Assembly: GCA_030427065.1 (NCBI GenBank)
Contig: JAUHWU010000004.1
Location: 1 to 58,230, forward strand
DNA: 58,230 nt
DNA from: Gammaproteobacteria bacterium
Lineage (GTDB): Bacteria > Pseudomonadota > Gammaproteobacteria > Pseudomonadales > Pseudohongiellaceae
Direction: 5' to 3'
A model generated the notes under the pieces. That model was not told the DNA's origin. It saw only the letters and a list, made by a program, of their open reading frames with translations, and ran no database searches. This document shows positions 27,684-36,124 of this stretch, piece by piece; position 1 is the stretch's first letter; every line of letters begins with the position of its first letter. The position numbers were made by a program, and so were the translations under genes.

Positions 27684-30600
27684 TTATGTCTGGACAGGTA
27701 TGAAAGTATTTATATCATTCCCGTTGTCATCTTCAGCGCCCGGGCTGTTGCTGGTCTGCGCTTTTCCAGATTTGGTTTCGCCGGCAAGTAACCGGTAAAC
27801 CGAGGGTAGAATAAACAGCGTAAAAAGCGTCCCTATCAGCATACCTGCAACCAGAATAATACCAATACTGTTACGTGCTTCGGCGCCGGCGCCAGTAACA
27901 AGTACCAGAGGAAAGTGGCCAAGCACAGTAGCAGCAGTAGTCATCAACACAGGACGCAGGCGCAGCAGTGAGGCTGACTTGATGGCGTCGAGCTTTTCCA
28001 ACCCGGCAAGTTGTTGTTTGTGGGCAAACTCGGTAATCAAAATAGCATTCTTGGCCACCAGTCCGACCAGCGTGACAAAGCCTATCTGGGCATAAATATT
28101 AATGGTTGTCAGGCTGAGAAAACTGAACAGCATGGCGCCAGAAAGCGCTAGTGGAACTGAGCCCAGTAAAACCACAAGGGGCAGGCGAAAAGAGTTGAAT
28201 TGGACAACAAGCGCCAGGTAAACCACAATTACTGAAATCATCAGTACAGAGATCATGGTATTTCCCTCTTGCCTTAGCTGCCGTGAAATCCCCGCATAAT
28301 CAATATTGTAATCTGCCGGCAGAATCTCCGCCGCGCGATTTTCCAGCGTGGTCAATGCCTGGCCACTGGTGGTACCCGGAACGGCAGCACCGGTAATACG
28401 AAACGAACGCTGCTGGTTAAACGTACTCAGGGAATTCGGGCTGGTCAGTGGTTCAAGCTCCACCACTGAGCGCAGTGGAATGAAGCCGGCAGCCGGTGTT
28501 CGAATCATCAAATCAAGAATGGCATCGGGCGTACCGCGCCCCCTGTTTTCAACCAGGGGTATGACGCGATAGGCCTTGCCATTCATGTTGAAACGATTGG
28601 CATCCATTTCAGCCAGCAGAGTGGCCAGCTGGGCGCTGACCGAATTCACATCCAGGCCGAGGTCGGCAATGCGGTCATGGTTAAACAGCATGCGATATTC
28701 CGGCAAATCCAGCGTTAAATTGGTATTGGCATAGAGAAATTGTCCGCTTTGCTGTGCCGCCTGAACCAGCTGCTGGGCATAGGCCGCCATATTTTCGTAA
28801 CTGTCCGTGGACTGTACCACCATTTCCACATCGGACTGTCCCGGACTGGGCAGGCTCGATGCCAGTGAAGGAAACACACGCAATCCGGTGATGGCACTTA
28901 ACCGGCTTGTGACTTCAGGGAGCATCTCCATGACCGACTGGTCGCGGGAATCAAATTTCACCAGCTCAATTCCCCCAAAGCCGCCTGTTGGCGAAATCAC
29001 CTGCCAGATCATATCCAGACCGGGAATGTTCTCCTGGATTTGTGCAATGACATCATCCATATAGCTGCTGGTATATTCCAGGGAGGCATCGGGCGGTGCT
29101 TCAACAATCAGGAAAATGCCACTCTGGTCTTCCACCGGGGCCAGTTCAGTGGCCGAAAACATGTAAAACGGCACCATTAATATCGAAATAAACAGCGCAA
29201 AGAAAAGTACCTGGTAATGCCACTGGAAAGAACTTGCCAGCACTTTTTCATAGCCATTGCGCAGGGAGACAAAGCCGGCATTCACTTTTTTGGTAAGCCA
29301 GCCTTCTTTTCCGCGCTCGGCACAGACCCAGGCACTCATAATGGGAGACAGGGTAATGGCCACGATGCCAGAAATAATCACGGCAATGGCAAGTGTCAGG
29401 GCAAATTCGCGAAACAGGCTACCGGTAAATCCGGAGACAAACCCTATCGGGGTGTAAACAGCGGCCAGCGTAAACGTCATCGCAATTACAGGCGCCAGTA
29501 ATTCTCGCGAGCTTAACAGGGCAGCTTCAATACGGCTGCGTCCTTCCTGCATGTGTCGGGAAACATTTTCAACCACCACAATGGCGTCATCAACCACCAG
29601 GCCAACAGAAAGTACTACTGCCAGAATGGTTAACAGATTCAGGGAAAAGCCCAGCATATAGATAACGCCAATACTGCCCAGTATGGAAATCGGTATTGCC
29701 GCCAGTGGTACCAGGGCTGTGCGAAACGAGCCCATCAAAAGCAGTATAACAATGCTGACCAGCAGAATAGTTTCAAATAGCGTTGTGAAAATTTCACGCA
29801 GTGAGTCACGCATATAAGTAGTGCCATCTTCTGCGATATTGATAGTCAGACCTGCCGGCAGGGATTCATTAATGTTGTCCAGCATCAGATAGACAGCATC
29901 ACCGATTTCTATTTCATTGGCTCCAGGCATAGGCCAGATGGATAGATAGATAGTATTGTCCATGTCCAGGCGAGCATTGGATGAACCGCGCGTTTCACCA
30001 ATTTCCACACGCGCAATATCCCCCAGCTTGATAATGGTACCTTCACGCTCAACCACCACCAGTTCTCTGAAATCGTCGGCGTTTTGCAGGGTGGCATTAC
30101 TGAGTAAATTAAATTGCTGGGCATCATTTTCACTTTTGCCAATGGCAGCAATAACGTTGTTGGCCCTGATCGCGGCCATAACCTGATCGGCACCTATTTC
30201 CAGTGCAGCTATTCTGGCGGGATCTATCCATACCCGCATTGCAGGTGACCGGCTACCTTCCAACCCGACCCGTTGTACCCCTTCAATACCGGCCAGCAGT
30301 GGTCTTACCTGGCGATCCATATAATCGGTCAACTCGCTTCGGGTCCAGTTTTTGCCTGCAATATCAAGATAGAACAAGGCATTGGAGCGATCCGCCCGCA
30401 CCACTTCAACGGCGGGATCCTCGGCTCCCTGGGGGAGTTCATAACTGATTTGAGCGAGTCTTGTCGATAACTCGGCAAGGGCGCGGGTGGTATCAATATT
30501 CAGATCAAGCCAAACGGTAACCGTGCTTAGTCCCGGGGCTGTGGTGGTATCAACATAATCCACACCGGGAATGGTCATGGCAACTTCTTCAATGGGTTCA

Positions 30601-30782
30601 GTGATAAAGCCCTGTACGACTTCAGCGGAGGCACCAAAGTAGGAAGTAGTAATCTGCAAAGAGGCACTTTCGATCTGGGGAAACTGCAGAACCGGAATTT
30701 TAAATGCGGCGAAAGTCCCTGCCAGTAAAATGACCAGCGAAATGACCAGTGACAGGGTGGGCCGTTTGACAAATATATCCAT
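27684..30782 (-). CDS. RND efflux pump inner-membrane permease (1032 aa)
   Basis: This is a HAE1/MexB-like proton-driven exporter. It opens MDIFVKRPTLSLVISLVILL, and the TM4 proton-relay aspartates are in GLVVDDAIVVVENVSRHM (about residue 405). Two large periplasmic loops and 12 hydrophobic segments are present, as expected for the trimeric family. The C-terminal half repeats the fold (GLVAKNAILITEFA near 930). Its start overlaps the stop of the adaptor gene (TGATG). No outer-membrane factor gene follows, so the channel must be encoded elsewhere. Confidence 0.92.
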   Translation of the reverse strand: MDIFVKRPTLSLVISLVILLAGTFAAFKIPVLQFPQIESASLQITTSYFGASAEVVQGFITEPIEEVAMTIPGVDYVDTTTAPGLSTVTVWLDLNIDTTRALAELSTRLAQISYELPQGAEDPAVEVVRADRSNALFYLDIAGKNWTRSELTDYMDRQVRPLLAGIEGVQRVGLEGSRSPAMRVWIDPARIAALEIGADQVMAAIRANNVIAAIGKSENDAQQFNLLSNATLQNADDFRELVVVEREGTIIKLGDIARVEIGETRGSSNARLDMDNTIYLSIWPMPGANEIEIGDAVYLMLDNINESLPAGLTINIAEDGTTYMRDSLREIFTTLFETILLVSIVILLLMGSFRTALVPLAAIPISILGSIGVIYMLGFSLNLLTILAVVLSVGLVVDDAIVVVENVSRHMQEGRSRIEAALLSSRELLAPVIAMTFTLAAVYTPIGFVSGFTGSLFREFALTLAIAVIISGIVAITLSPIMSAWVCAERGKEGWLTKKVNAGFVSLRNGYEKVLASSFQWHYQVLFFALFISILMVPFYMFSATELAPVEDQSGIFLIVEAPPDASLEYTSSYMDDVIAQIQENIPGLDMIWQVISPTGGFGGIELVKFDSRDQSVMEMLPEVTSRLSAITGLRVFPSLASSLPSPGQSDVEMVVQSTDSYENMAAYAQQLVQAAQQSGQFLYANTNLTLDLPEYRMLFNHDRIADLGLDVNSVSAQLATLLAEMDANRFNMNGKAYRVIPLVENRGRGTPDAILDLMIRTPAAGFIPLRSVVELEPLTSPNSLSTFNQQRSFRITGAAVPGTTSGQALTTLENRAAEILPADYNIDYAGISRQLRQEGNTMISVLMISVIVVYLALVVQFNSFRLPLVVLLGSVPLALSGAMLFSFLSLTTINIYAQIGFVTLVGLVAKNAILITEFAHKQQLAGLEKLDAIKSASLLRLRPVLMTTAATVLGHFPLVLVTGAGAEARNSIGIILVAGMLIGTLFTLFILPSVYRLLAGETKSGKAQTSNSPGAEDDNGNDINTFIPVQT

Positions 30783-31960
30783 CAGGGCGTATCCATGACC
30801 GAAAGACTGCCAGTGGACGGCGCAGTCATTTCATTCGCGCGGCCCGATTCTGTAGCATTGCCCCGGGTTTGTCTTTGCCCGGTAAGGACCTTGATGCCCT
30901 CGTAAAGCTTGAATGCGCCGGCGCCGGCAATTATATCGCCTGCCTTGAGGCCTGCATTAGCCTCCAACAGAGTGAATTCACTGCCTACCAGTTTAACTTT
31001 TACCTGCTGTCTGGCCGCACGAAAACTGTTACTGGCGGGGTCTTCCCTGAGCAGAAAAACATAGGATCCCAGCGGGTCATACTGTACTGATACGGACGGT
31101 ACTTGCAGTACTGTTTCCGGTACCGCAACCGGGGCGACAACATTAACGATGGTCTGTGGTGGATAGGCCTGCAAGTCACTGTCGAGACTGGCGCGATAAC
31201 CTCTGCTGCGATTGCCGGCGTTGATTATTGTGTTTTCTGCCAGAATGACGGCTTCCAGGCCACTTTCATTACTGCGATTATTGATGGTTTTTATCGTGAC
31301 AGCTGAACCAATGGGTAGCTGGGGGTAAAACTGGGGAATCTGGAAATCTACCCAGATTTCACCGGTACTGCCGATAAGCGAGGTAACGAGAGTATTGGCC
31401 GAAAGATACTGCCCGGTTTCAAAGCTGTGAATACCTACCCGTCCGCTAAAGGGAGCGCGCAGCGTCTTTTTCTCAATGGTGCGTTCAAGGACTGCGATTT
31501 CTGCCTCTGCGGTACTTAGTTCAGAGATCGCCGTATCAAGCTGTTCCTTACTGGCGAGATTGGAATCGTAGAGTTCCTTGCTTCGATTCAAGACCAGGCG
31601 CGACAGCTCTGCCCGGGCTCTGGCAGCCTGCAGGTTGGCTTGCTCTGTGGCTATATCCATTTGCAGGAGTAACTGTCCCTGCTGGACGATTTCGCCTGAT
31701 TGAAAATTAACTGCAGTGATTTCACCGGCTATTTCATTACGAATATCCAGGCGTTTGGGGGCAATGATTTCAGCCATCACAGTAATGACAGGGGTAAATT
31801 CGCTTGTTGTGACCTGTGCCTGCTCAACCACCTCTGACTGTTCCGGGAATGCTTCGCCAGCAGCAATTGCGCGCCTGATCTCCGCCACTTTATAGGCCGC
31901 CAGACCGCCAAATATTGTCAGACAAAGCGCAATGGTCAGGCTCCACTTTTTAAAGTTCAT
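30782..31960 (-). CDS. RND efflux periplasmic adaptor (membrane fusion protein, 392 aa)
   Basis: The adaptor joins the RND permease to an outer-membrane channel. It has an N-terminal anchor (WSLTIALCLTIFGGLAAY), a biotinyl-lipoyl half-motif (IAGEITAVNFQSGEIVQQGQ, about 90), a coiled-coil hairpin rich in Ala, Glu and Leu (about 110-165), the second lipoyl half (TLRAPFSGRVGIHSFETGQY), and a beta-barrel. It is the first gene of the two-gene pump operon. The substrate range cannot be inferred. Confidence 0.92.
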   Translation of the reverse strand: MNFKKWSLTIALCLTIFGGLAAYKVAEIRRAIAAGEAFPEQSEVVEQAQVTTSEFTPVITVMAEIIAPKRLDIRNEIAGEITAVNFQSGEIVQQGQLLLQMDIATEQANLQAARARAELSRLVLNRSKELYDSNLASKEQLDTAISELSTAEAEIAVLERTIEKKTLRAPFSGRVGIHSFETGQYLSANTLVTSLIGSTGEIWVDFQIPQFYPQLPIGSAVTIKTINNRSNESGLEAVILAENTIINAGNRSRGYRASLDSDLQAYPPQTIVNVVAPVAVPETVLQVPSVSVQYDPLGSYVFLLREDPASNSFRAARQQVKVKLVGSEFTLLEANAGLKAGDIIAGAGAFKLYEGIKVLTGQRQTRGNATESGRANEMTAPSTGSLSVMDTP

Positions 31961-32128
31961 TTTTTGTGCTTCTCCAAAGCTGATCGAGTCTGTTGTGGTC
32001 GAATACCAAAAACGGTGTTGATTATACTGTTTTGTTCTAGCGACGGATGAGTGTTTGAGAAATTAGCCGGGTTTTCCCGATATCGCAGGAAAAAAGCCAC
32101 AAAAAAGCATAATGCAAATACCGTTTTG

Positions 32129-32683
32129 TTACAGGCTATCCAGAATCTGCTTTTGCTCCTGCAATTTTTTCTGAAGCTGCCTGGAAACTTCCCCGGCGTT
32201 TTGCAATGTCTCCTGCATCTCACTGAACTGCTCAGGCAGTAAAGCCTCTGCATTATCTGCTGCCAGGGGCGCAATCTGTGAATCCTGTGCGCCAACACTG
32301 TTTCCATTTTGGGAGGGAGCGCCGGTTTCGGGTATGCTGCGATATAGCGTCAATACGGAAGGCGGAGCCAGGTCTACCACTTCTGCTTCAATTTCGGGTG
32401 GCGGTAAATTACTGAAGTGCACCCCTCCCTGTTCATCCTGCGAACGGTAGATTTTCGTCTCGGCGGGGGCATTTTCCATGCTGCTTTCAGCTTGGCTGTT
32501 GCCAATCTCGGTATCAGTTGCAGATCTCAAAGAAGCTGTGGAATCAAGCAGGGCAGACAGATTCAGGCGCTGCATAATACTATCCCGCCCGCCGAAAGGC
32601 GTACCATCCGGATTCTTCAAAAGATGGATACTGGCAAGCCCCAGTATCAGTAACAACATGAGTATTTGGATAAATAGTTTCAT
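32129..32683 (-). CDS. DUF4124-like membrane-anchored protein (184 aa)
   Basis: I start this at ATG 32683 (MKLFIQILMLLLILGLAS), which gives a clear signal anchor; an earlier in-frame start adds 25 polar residues before it. A short segment, KIYRSQDEQGGVHFSNLPPP (about residue 77), matches the DUF4124 pattern of Y-x-x-D-x-x-G-x-x-H-F/Y-S-x-x-P. The C-terminus is a glutamine/glutamate-rich predicted coiled coil (LQKKLQEQKQILDSL). The role is unknown; DUF4124 proteins are periplasmic. Confidence 0.65.
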   Translation of the reverse strand: MKLFIQILMLLLILGLASIHLLKNPDGTPFGGRDSIMQRLNLSALLDSTASLRSATDTEIGNSQAESSMENAPAETKIYRSQDEQGGVHFSNLPPPEIEAEVVDLAPPSVLTLYRSIPETGAPSQNGNSVGAQDSQIAPLAADNAEALLPEQFSEMQETLQNAGEVSRQLQKKLQEQKQILDSL

Positions 32684-32762
32684 GGAAGCAATTAAATCGT
32701 CCTGATGGAGATTCCCGACATAGTACTTTGCCTGATGGACAGGCATCAACCTGGACACCAGA

Positions 32763-33989
32763 CTAACTTTTTCTGGCGTTTACATGACTGGCCAACTGTA
32801 CCAGCACCGCAAGTGAGATTGCGATTAACACCTGGCAGGCAATGGGAACCGGGGTGCCGGTATAGCTTAAGGCAAGTAAGGGGCCCACCAAGGCCCCGGT
32901 ACTGAAACGCAAGGTGCGCGCGACCGCCGAGGCTGAACTTGCCTGATTTGGAAAATCAATCAATATCAGTGATTCCGCATTGACGGAAATAATGCCAAGA
33001 CTGCCGATAATCATAAAGTAACAGGCCACTGTCCAGTAAAATGACAGGTTGGAAAGGGTAACCCCGATCAGCACCAGGGAGAAAACCAGCGCAACACTCA
33101 TTCCCAAATGCAGCATGCGGCGGGACCCGAGTCGGCTTACATGCCGCACATTAATATAGTTGGCCAGAATCAGGGACGCGGCCGTGGTAGTAAACAGCAA
33201 GCCGAAAACAATTTCTGACAGGCCAAACCAGGTGATATAGACAAAGGGAGCAGAGGTCAGATAGGTAAAAAACGCCAGCGAAGAAAGCAGAAAAGTGGCC
33301 AGTGTCGGATAAATTTTCCGGGTTGATAGAATGAGCAGATAGTTACTCACAAAAGACGGTTTTTGATTGCTTGCCTGAACAGTATGGGTTTCCGGCAACT
33401 TCCAGAAGGATAAAGCCAGTACCACGATGGCATATACCGTCAGCAATAAAAAAATGGCACGCCAGTTACTGAAGGTGAGTAACATAGAGCCAATAAGTGG
33501 CGCGACCAATGGCGCTGTCAGCATGATCATGGTCACGGTAGACATCCCCTTCGCCGTATCCCTGCCAAAGGTGTCGCGAATCATGGCGGGTATGACAATA
33601 GTTGCCGCACTCCCCAGCAGGCCCTGGAAAAATCGAAAAATCAGGAAGCTCTCGGGGGTCGGACTCAGGGTAAGACCAAGAGAGGCCAGTGCAAATCCGC
33701 CAAGACCAAATAGTGCCAGCGGTCTGCGCCCAAAGCGATCAGAAAAAGGGCCAAACAGCAGCATACCAAAGCCGAAAGACACCAGAAAAATACTTAAAGA
33801 GTATTGAACCGTACTGATTTCTGTCCCCAGACTTTCAGCCATACTGGGAATAGCTGGCAGATACATATCTATCGACAAGGGGGGCAGGGCTGAAATAGAG
33901 GCCATTAGTGGTAAAGGCAGTTTGTGCCTGAGTGGATGCACACTGCTTTCATCACGTTGAATGTGAGTGTTGCTATCAGTACTGCTCAA
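32763..33989 (-). CDS. Bcr/CflA-family MFS drug exporter (408 aa)
   Basis: This is a twelve-helix major facilitator exporter. The first helix carries LPPLSIDMYLPAIPSMA (the family's D-M-Y-L-P-A motif). Motif A-like GPFSDRFGRRP follows (about 80), and the antiporter region has RFFQGLLGSAATIVIPAMIRD. Such proteins export bicyclomycin, chloramphenicol or similar compounds; the actual substrate is unknown. Its start overlaps the end of the exonuclease gene by 4 nt, indicating translational coupling with an unrelated function. Confidence 0.9.
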   Translation of the reverse strand: MSSTDSNTHIQRDESSVHPLRHKLPLPLMASISALPPLSIDMYLPAIPSMAESLGTEISTVQYSLSIFLVSFGFGMLLFGPFSDRFGRRPLALFGLGGFALASLGLTLSPTPESFLIFRFFQGLLGSAATIVIPAMIRDTFGRDTAKGMSTVTMIMLTAPLVAPLIGSMLLTFSNWRAIFLLLTVYAIVVLALSFWKLPETHTVQASNQKPSFVSNYLLILSTRKIYPTLATFLLSSLAFFTYLTSAPFVYITWFGLSEIVFGLLFTTTAASLILANYINVRHVSRLGSRRMLHLGMSVALVFSLVLIGVTLSNLSFYWTVACYFMIIGSLGIISVNAESLILIDFPNQASSASAVARTLRFSTGALVGPLLALSYTGTPVPIACQVLIAISLAVLVQLASHVNARKS

Positions 33990-34882
33990 AGAGGATGGTC
34001 CAGATTAAGCCAGCGCTGATGCATGGTGTCACTCAGTGCAAGCAGGTCGCTGATTTCCCGTAATGCTTCTTCATTGATTCCACTCCAGCTCAGGTTCGGT
34101 TCCTCGCCAAAATCCATGTCAGTAACCACCGTGGTCAGTAATTTATTCAGCGGAAGCATTTCCTTATGGGCATTAACCAGTGCCTGAACCCGCGTTGCGC
34201 CTCTGAATTTCATCGCCGCAATATGTTCAATATTTTCGATTACGGCTTCTACTGATGGAAACTTTTGCAGGATGCGTGACGCTGTTGTGTAACCAATTCC
34301 CGGGATGCCGGGGATATTGTCTATTTTGTCGCCGGTCAGTGCGAGCAGGTCTGCGATTTGATCAGGTCTTACGCCAAACTGTTTTTCCACACCGCGCGAA
34401 TTCAGCACATTGCCACGGGCAAAATCCCACCAGGCATCTTCCTCGCCCAACACCAGTTGCGTTAGATCCTTATCGGCGCTGACGATTGTTACAGCCATAC
34501 CCTGTTCGCGTAATCGATGAGCCAGTGATCCGATGATATCGTCTGCTTCATAACGATCACTGCCAAATTCTGCTATACCCACAGCACGGCAAAAACTTCT
34601 GCAGTGCTGAAACTGGACTTTTAACTCTTCCGGCGCTGGCTCGCGATTGGCTTTGTAGTCCGGGTAAAGCCCTCTGCGATAAGAGTCTGTCTGGGAAGCA
34701 TCAAAAGCACAGGCAATAAATTCAGGTTTTTTCTGTTGAATTAACTGATAAAGAAAATCAGAAAATCCAAACACCGCATTGCTGGGATTGCCATTACTGT
34801 CGGTAATGGAATCGTCGTAGACATACCAGGCACGAAAGATATAAATGCTGGAGTCGATGAGGTAGGCGCGGGGTAGGGGCAT
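33986..34882 (-). CDS. FEN-like 5'-3' exonuclease (298 aa)
   Basis: This protein is similar to the 5'-3' exonuclease domain of DNA polymerase I and to E. coli Xni. The metal-binding acidic residues are visible in LIDSSIYIFRAW, FDASQTDSYRRGLYPDYKANR (21 residues with the first F), YEADDIIGSLA and SADKDLTQLV. The H3TH DNA-binding region is GDKIDNIPGIPGIGYTTA. No polymerase domain follows. It would remove RNA primers or flaps during replication and repair. It is the upstream gene of a pair with the MFS exporter. Confidence 0.88.
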   Translation of the reverse strand: MPLPRAYLIDSSIYIFRAWYVYDDSITDSNGNPSNAVFGFSDFLYQLIQQKKPEFIACAFDASQTDSYRRGLYPDYKANREPAPEELKVQFQHCRSFCRAVGIAEFGSDRYEADDIIGSLAHRLREQGMAVTIVSADKDLTQLVLGEEDAWWDFARGNVLNSRGVEKQFGVRPDQIADLLALTGDKIDNIPGIPGIGYTTASRILQKFPSVEAVIENIEHIAAMKFRGATRVQALVNAHKEMLPLNKLLTTVVTDMDFGEEPNLSWSGINEEALREISDLLALSDTMHQRWLNLDHPL

Positions 34883-34930
34883 CGCGGGATTTTACCGGAA
34901 AACTCGGGAAATAACATGAAACAGGGAGAA

Positions 34931-34962
34931 GGGCGGATAAGGACCGCAGGGACGCATCCGAC
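34931..34962 (+). repeat. REP-like element B1 (head degenerate)
   Basis: It contains CGGATAAGGACCGCAGGG and then ACGCATCCGAC, identical over about 29 bases to element B2 at 35145, but the GTAG head is replaced by GGGC. It lies upstream of the exonuclease start at 34882. Confidence 0.75.
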
Positions 34963-34979
34963 GGAGCGACCTTTGAATT

Positions 34980-35112
34980 GGATGCAGGAGACAGGATGCA
35001 GGATGCAAGAGGAAGCGGGCAGGATAAAAGATAAAGAAAAAAGGATAAAGGTGGGCGGCAGGAATATTGAGAGACAAGAGACAAGAGACAAGAGACAAGA
35101 GACAAGAGACAG
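34980..35112 (+). repeat. 19 consecutive heptads in one 7-bp register
   Basis: Read from 34980, the sequence divides into 7-base units to 35112 without a break in phase. GGATGCA occurs three times (with one GGAGACA between), a middle part contains two GGATAAA and one AGATAAA among degenerate purine-rich units, and the last six units are GAGACAA (the final one GAGACAG). The content is strongly purine-rich on this strand. Long open frames through it on both strands are by-products of the repeat. Confidence 0.85.
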
Positions 35113-35144
35113 GCAACCACTTTTCCAGGCTTCAATGGTTTTCT

Positions 35145-35179
35145 GTAGGTCGGATAAGGACCGCAGGGACGCATCCGAC
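35145..35179 (+). repeat. REP-like element B2
   Basis: This 35-base element starts GTAGGTCGGATAAGG and ends GCATCCGAC, with perfect outer arms (GTCGGAT/ATCCGAC). The inner part (ACCGCAGGGAC) differs from the A and D copies. A second hairpin follows at 35183-35204. Confidence 0.85.
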
Positions 35180-35182
35180 GCG

Positions 35183-35204
35183 GCGATCTTTGATCGCTTT
35201 TTTT
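35183..35204 (+). terminator. hairpin with T-tract next to REP B2
   Basis: GCGATC, loop TTT, GATCGC and then seven T have the form of a plus-strand Rho-independent terminator. Both neighbouring genes are on the minus strand, so it ends no gene visible here. It is the positional equivalent of the GGCGACC palindrome beside REP D. Confidence 0.6.
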
Positions 35205-35246
35205 GAAACTTGAAACTTGAAACTTTAGATTTGAGACTTGAGACTT
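35205..35246 (-). repeat. tandem heptads after the omega-amidase stop
   Basis: Six units sit in exact 7-base register. On the minus strand they read AAGTCTC (twice), AAATCTA and AAGTTTC (three times), beginning 4 nt after the stop codon of the gene at 35251. They belong to the same AAGTNNC family as the tract at 47647. Confidence 0.85.
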
Positions 35247-35250
35247 GTAG

Positions 35251-36021
35251 CTATTTCAATTCAAACTCATCCGCATCCATATGCGCCGGAAACGATTCGC
35301 GGTAGTTCTCCAGCGCTGGCTTGTCGATGGTTAGGGTGAAGGTGCCGGCTTTTTCACCGGCATCCAGCAGGACTTCGCCGGTGGGATCGATGAGCATGCT
35401 GCGGCCGCTGTAATCAATGCCATTGCCATCCTTGCCAATACGGTTAACGCCGGCTACATAGGCGAGGTTTTCAATGGCGCGGGCTTTGAGTAATGTCTGC
35501 CAGTGATAATTTCTCTCGCCCGGCCAGTTCGCCACATACAGGAGCAGGTCATAGGCCAGGTCGGGGGTATTGCGACTCCAGACCGGAAAGCGCAGGTCGT
35601 AACAGATCAGTGGCAATATGCGCCAGCCGCGCCAGCTCAGCACTGCGCGCTCGGTTCCGGCCTGGTAGCGTTTATGCTCCCCCAGCATGCGAAACATATG
35701 GCGCTTGTCATAGTAGGCCAGGTTGCCTTCCGGGCTGATAAAAACCAGCCGGTTATAGCGTTGCCCGTCTTCTTCAACGGCGATGCTGCCACACACAGCA
35801 GCATCAAAATTAACAGCCACCGACTGCATCCAGTCAACGCTGTCGCCGGGCCATGGTTCAGGTATCGCACCAGTGCCAACCGAAAAGGCACTGGTAAACA
35901 TCTCCGGGAGAAGGATCAGGTCTGTTTCAGTAACAGACTGCGCCAGCATCCCTGCCAGAATTTCGCGATTCACCTCGGCCTGCTGCCACTCAAGATTGGA
36001 CTGAACCAGCGTGATTTTCAT
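35251..36021 (-). CDS. yafV: omega-amidase, YafV-type nitrilase-fold hydrolase (256 aa)
   Basis: YafV-like enzymes hydrolyse omega-amides such as alpha-ketoglutaramate in metabolite repair. The nitrilase triad is visible: Glu in LLPEMFTSAFS (about 40), Lys in YYDKRHMFRM (about 109) and Cys in PLICYDLRFPVWSRN (about 139). YVANWPGERNYHWQTLLKAR is the family's next conserved block. The length is as expected. It starts at ATG 36021 and ends at a heptad tract. Confidence 0.88.
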   Translation of the reverse strand: MKITLVQSNLEWQQAEVNREILAGMLAQSVTETDLILLPEMFTSAFSVGTGAIPEPWPGDSVDWMQSVAVNFDAAVCGSIAVEEDGQRYNRLVFISPEGNLAYYDKRHMFRMLGEHKRYQAGTERAVLSWRGWRILPLICYDLRFPVWSRNTPDLAYDLLLYVANWPGERNYHWQTLLKARAIENLAYVAGVNRIGKDGNGIDYSGRSMLIDPTGEVLLDAGEKAGTFTLTIDKPALENYRESFPAHMDADEFELK

Positions 36022-36084
36022 TTAATAACCCTGATGCCTGGCCTCGGAGCTTAATTCACAGGGGGTAGTTAAAAATTTACCCCC

Positions 36085-36122
36085 TTTATCCTTTATATTC
36101 TTTCCTTTATCCGGGTTTATCC
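36085..36122 (-). repeat. tandem heptads after fghA
   Basis: On the minus strand, 2 nt after the fghA stop, the sequence reads GGATAAA, a CCC spacer, then GGATAAA, GGAAAGA, ATATAAA and GGATAAA in 7-base register. The orientation is sense relative to fghA. No REP element accompanies it. Confidence 0.75.
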
Positions 36123-36124
36123 GC

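Noticed and set aside
34741-35206. Open frames of 74-126 aa on both strands
   Set aside because: They are low-complexity translations (runs of Ser, Cys and Leu) of the heptad array, which stays open in several frames at once.
36097-36124. Possible further heptad register beyond the tract at 36085
   Set aside because: A CCC spacer breaks the phase, so I count the outer GGATAAA separately and do not claim one array.
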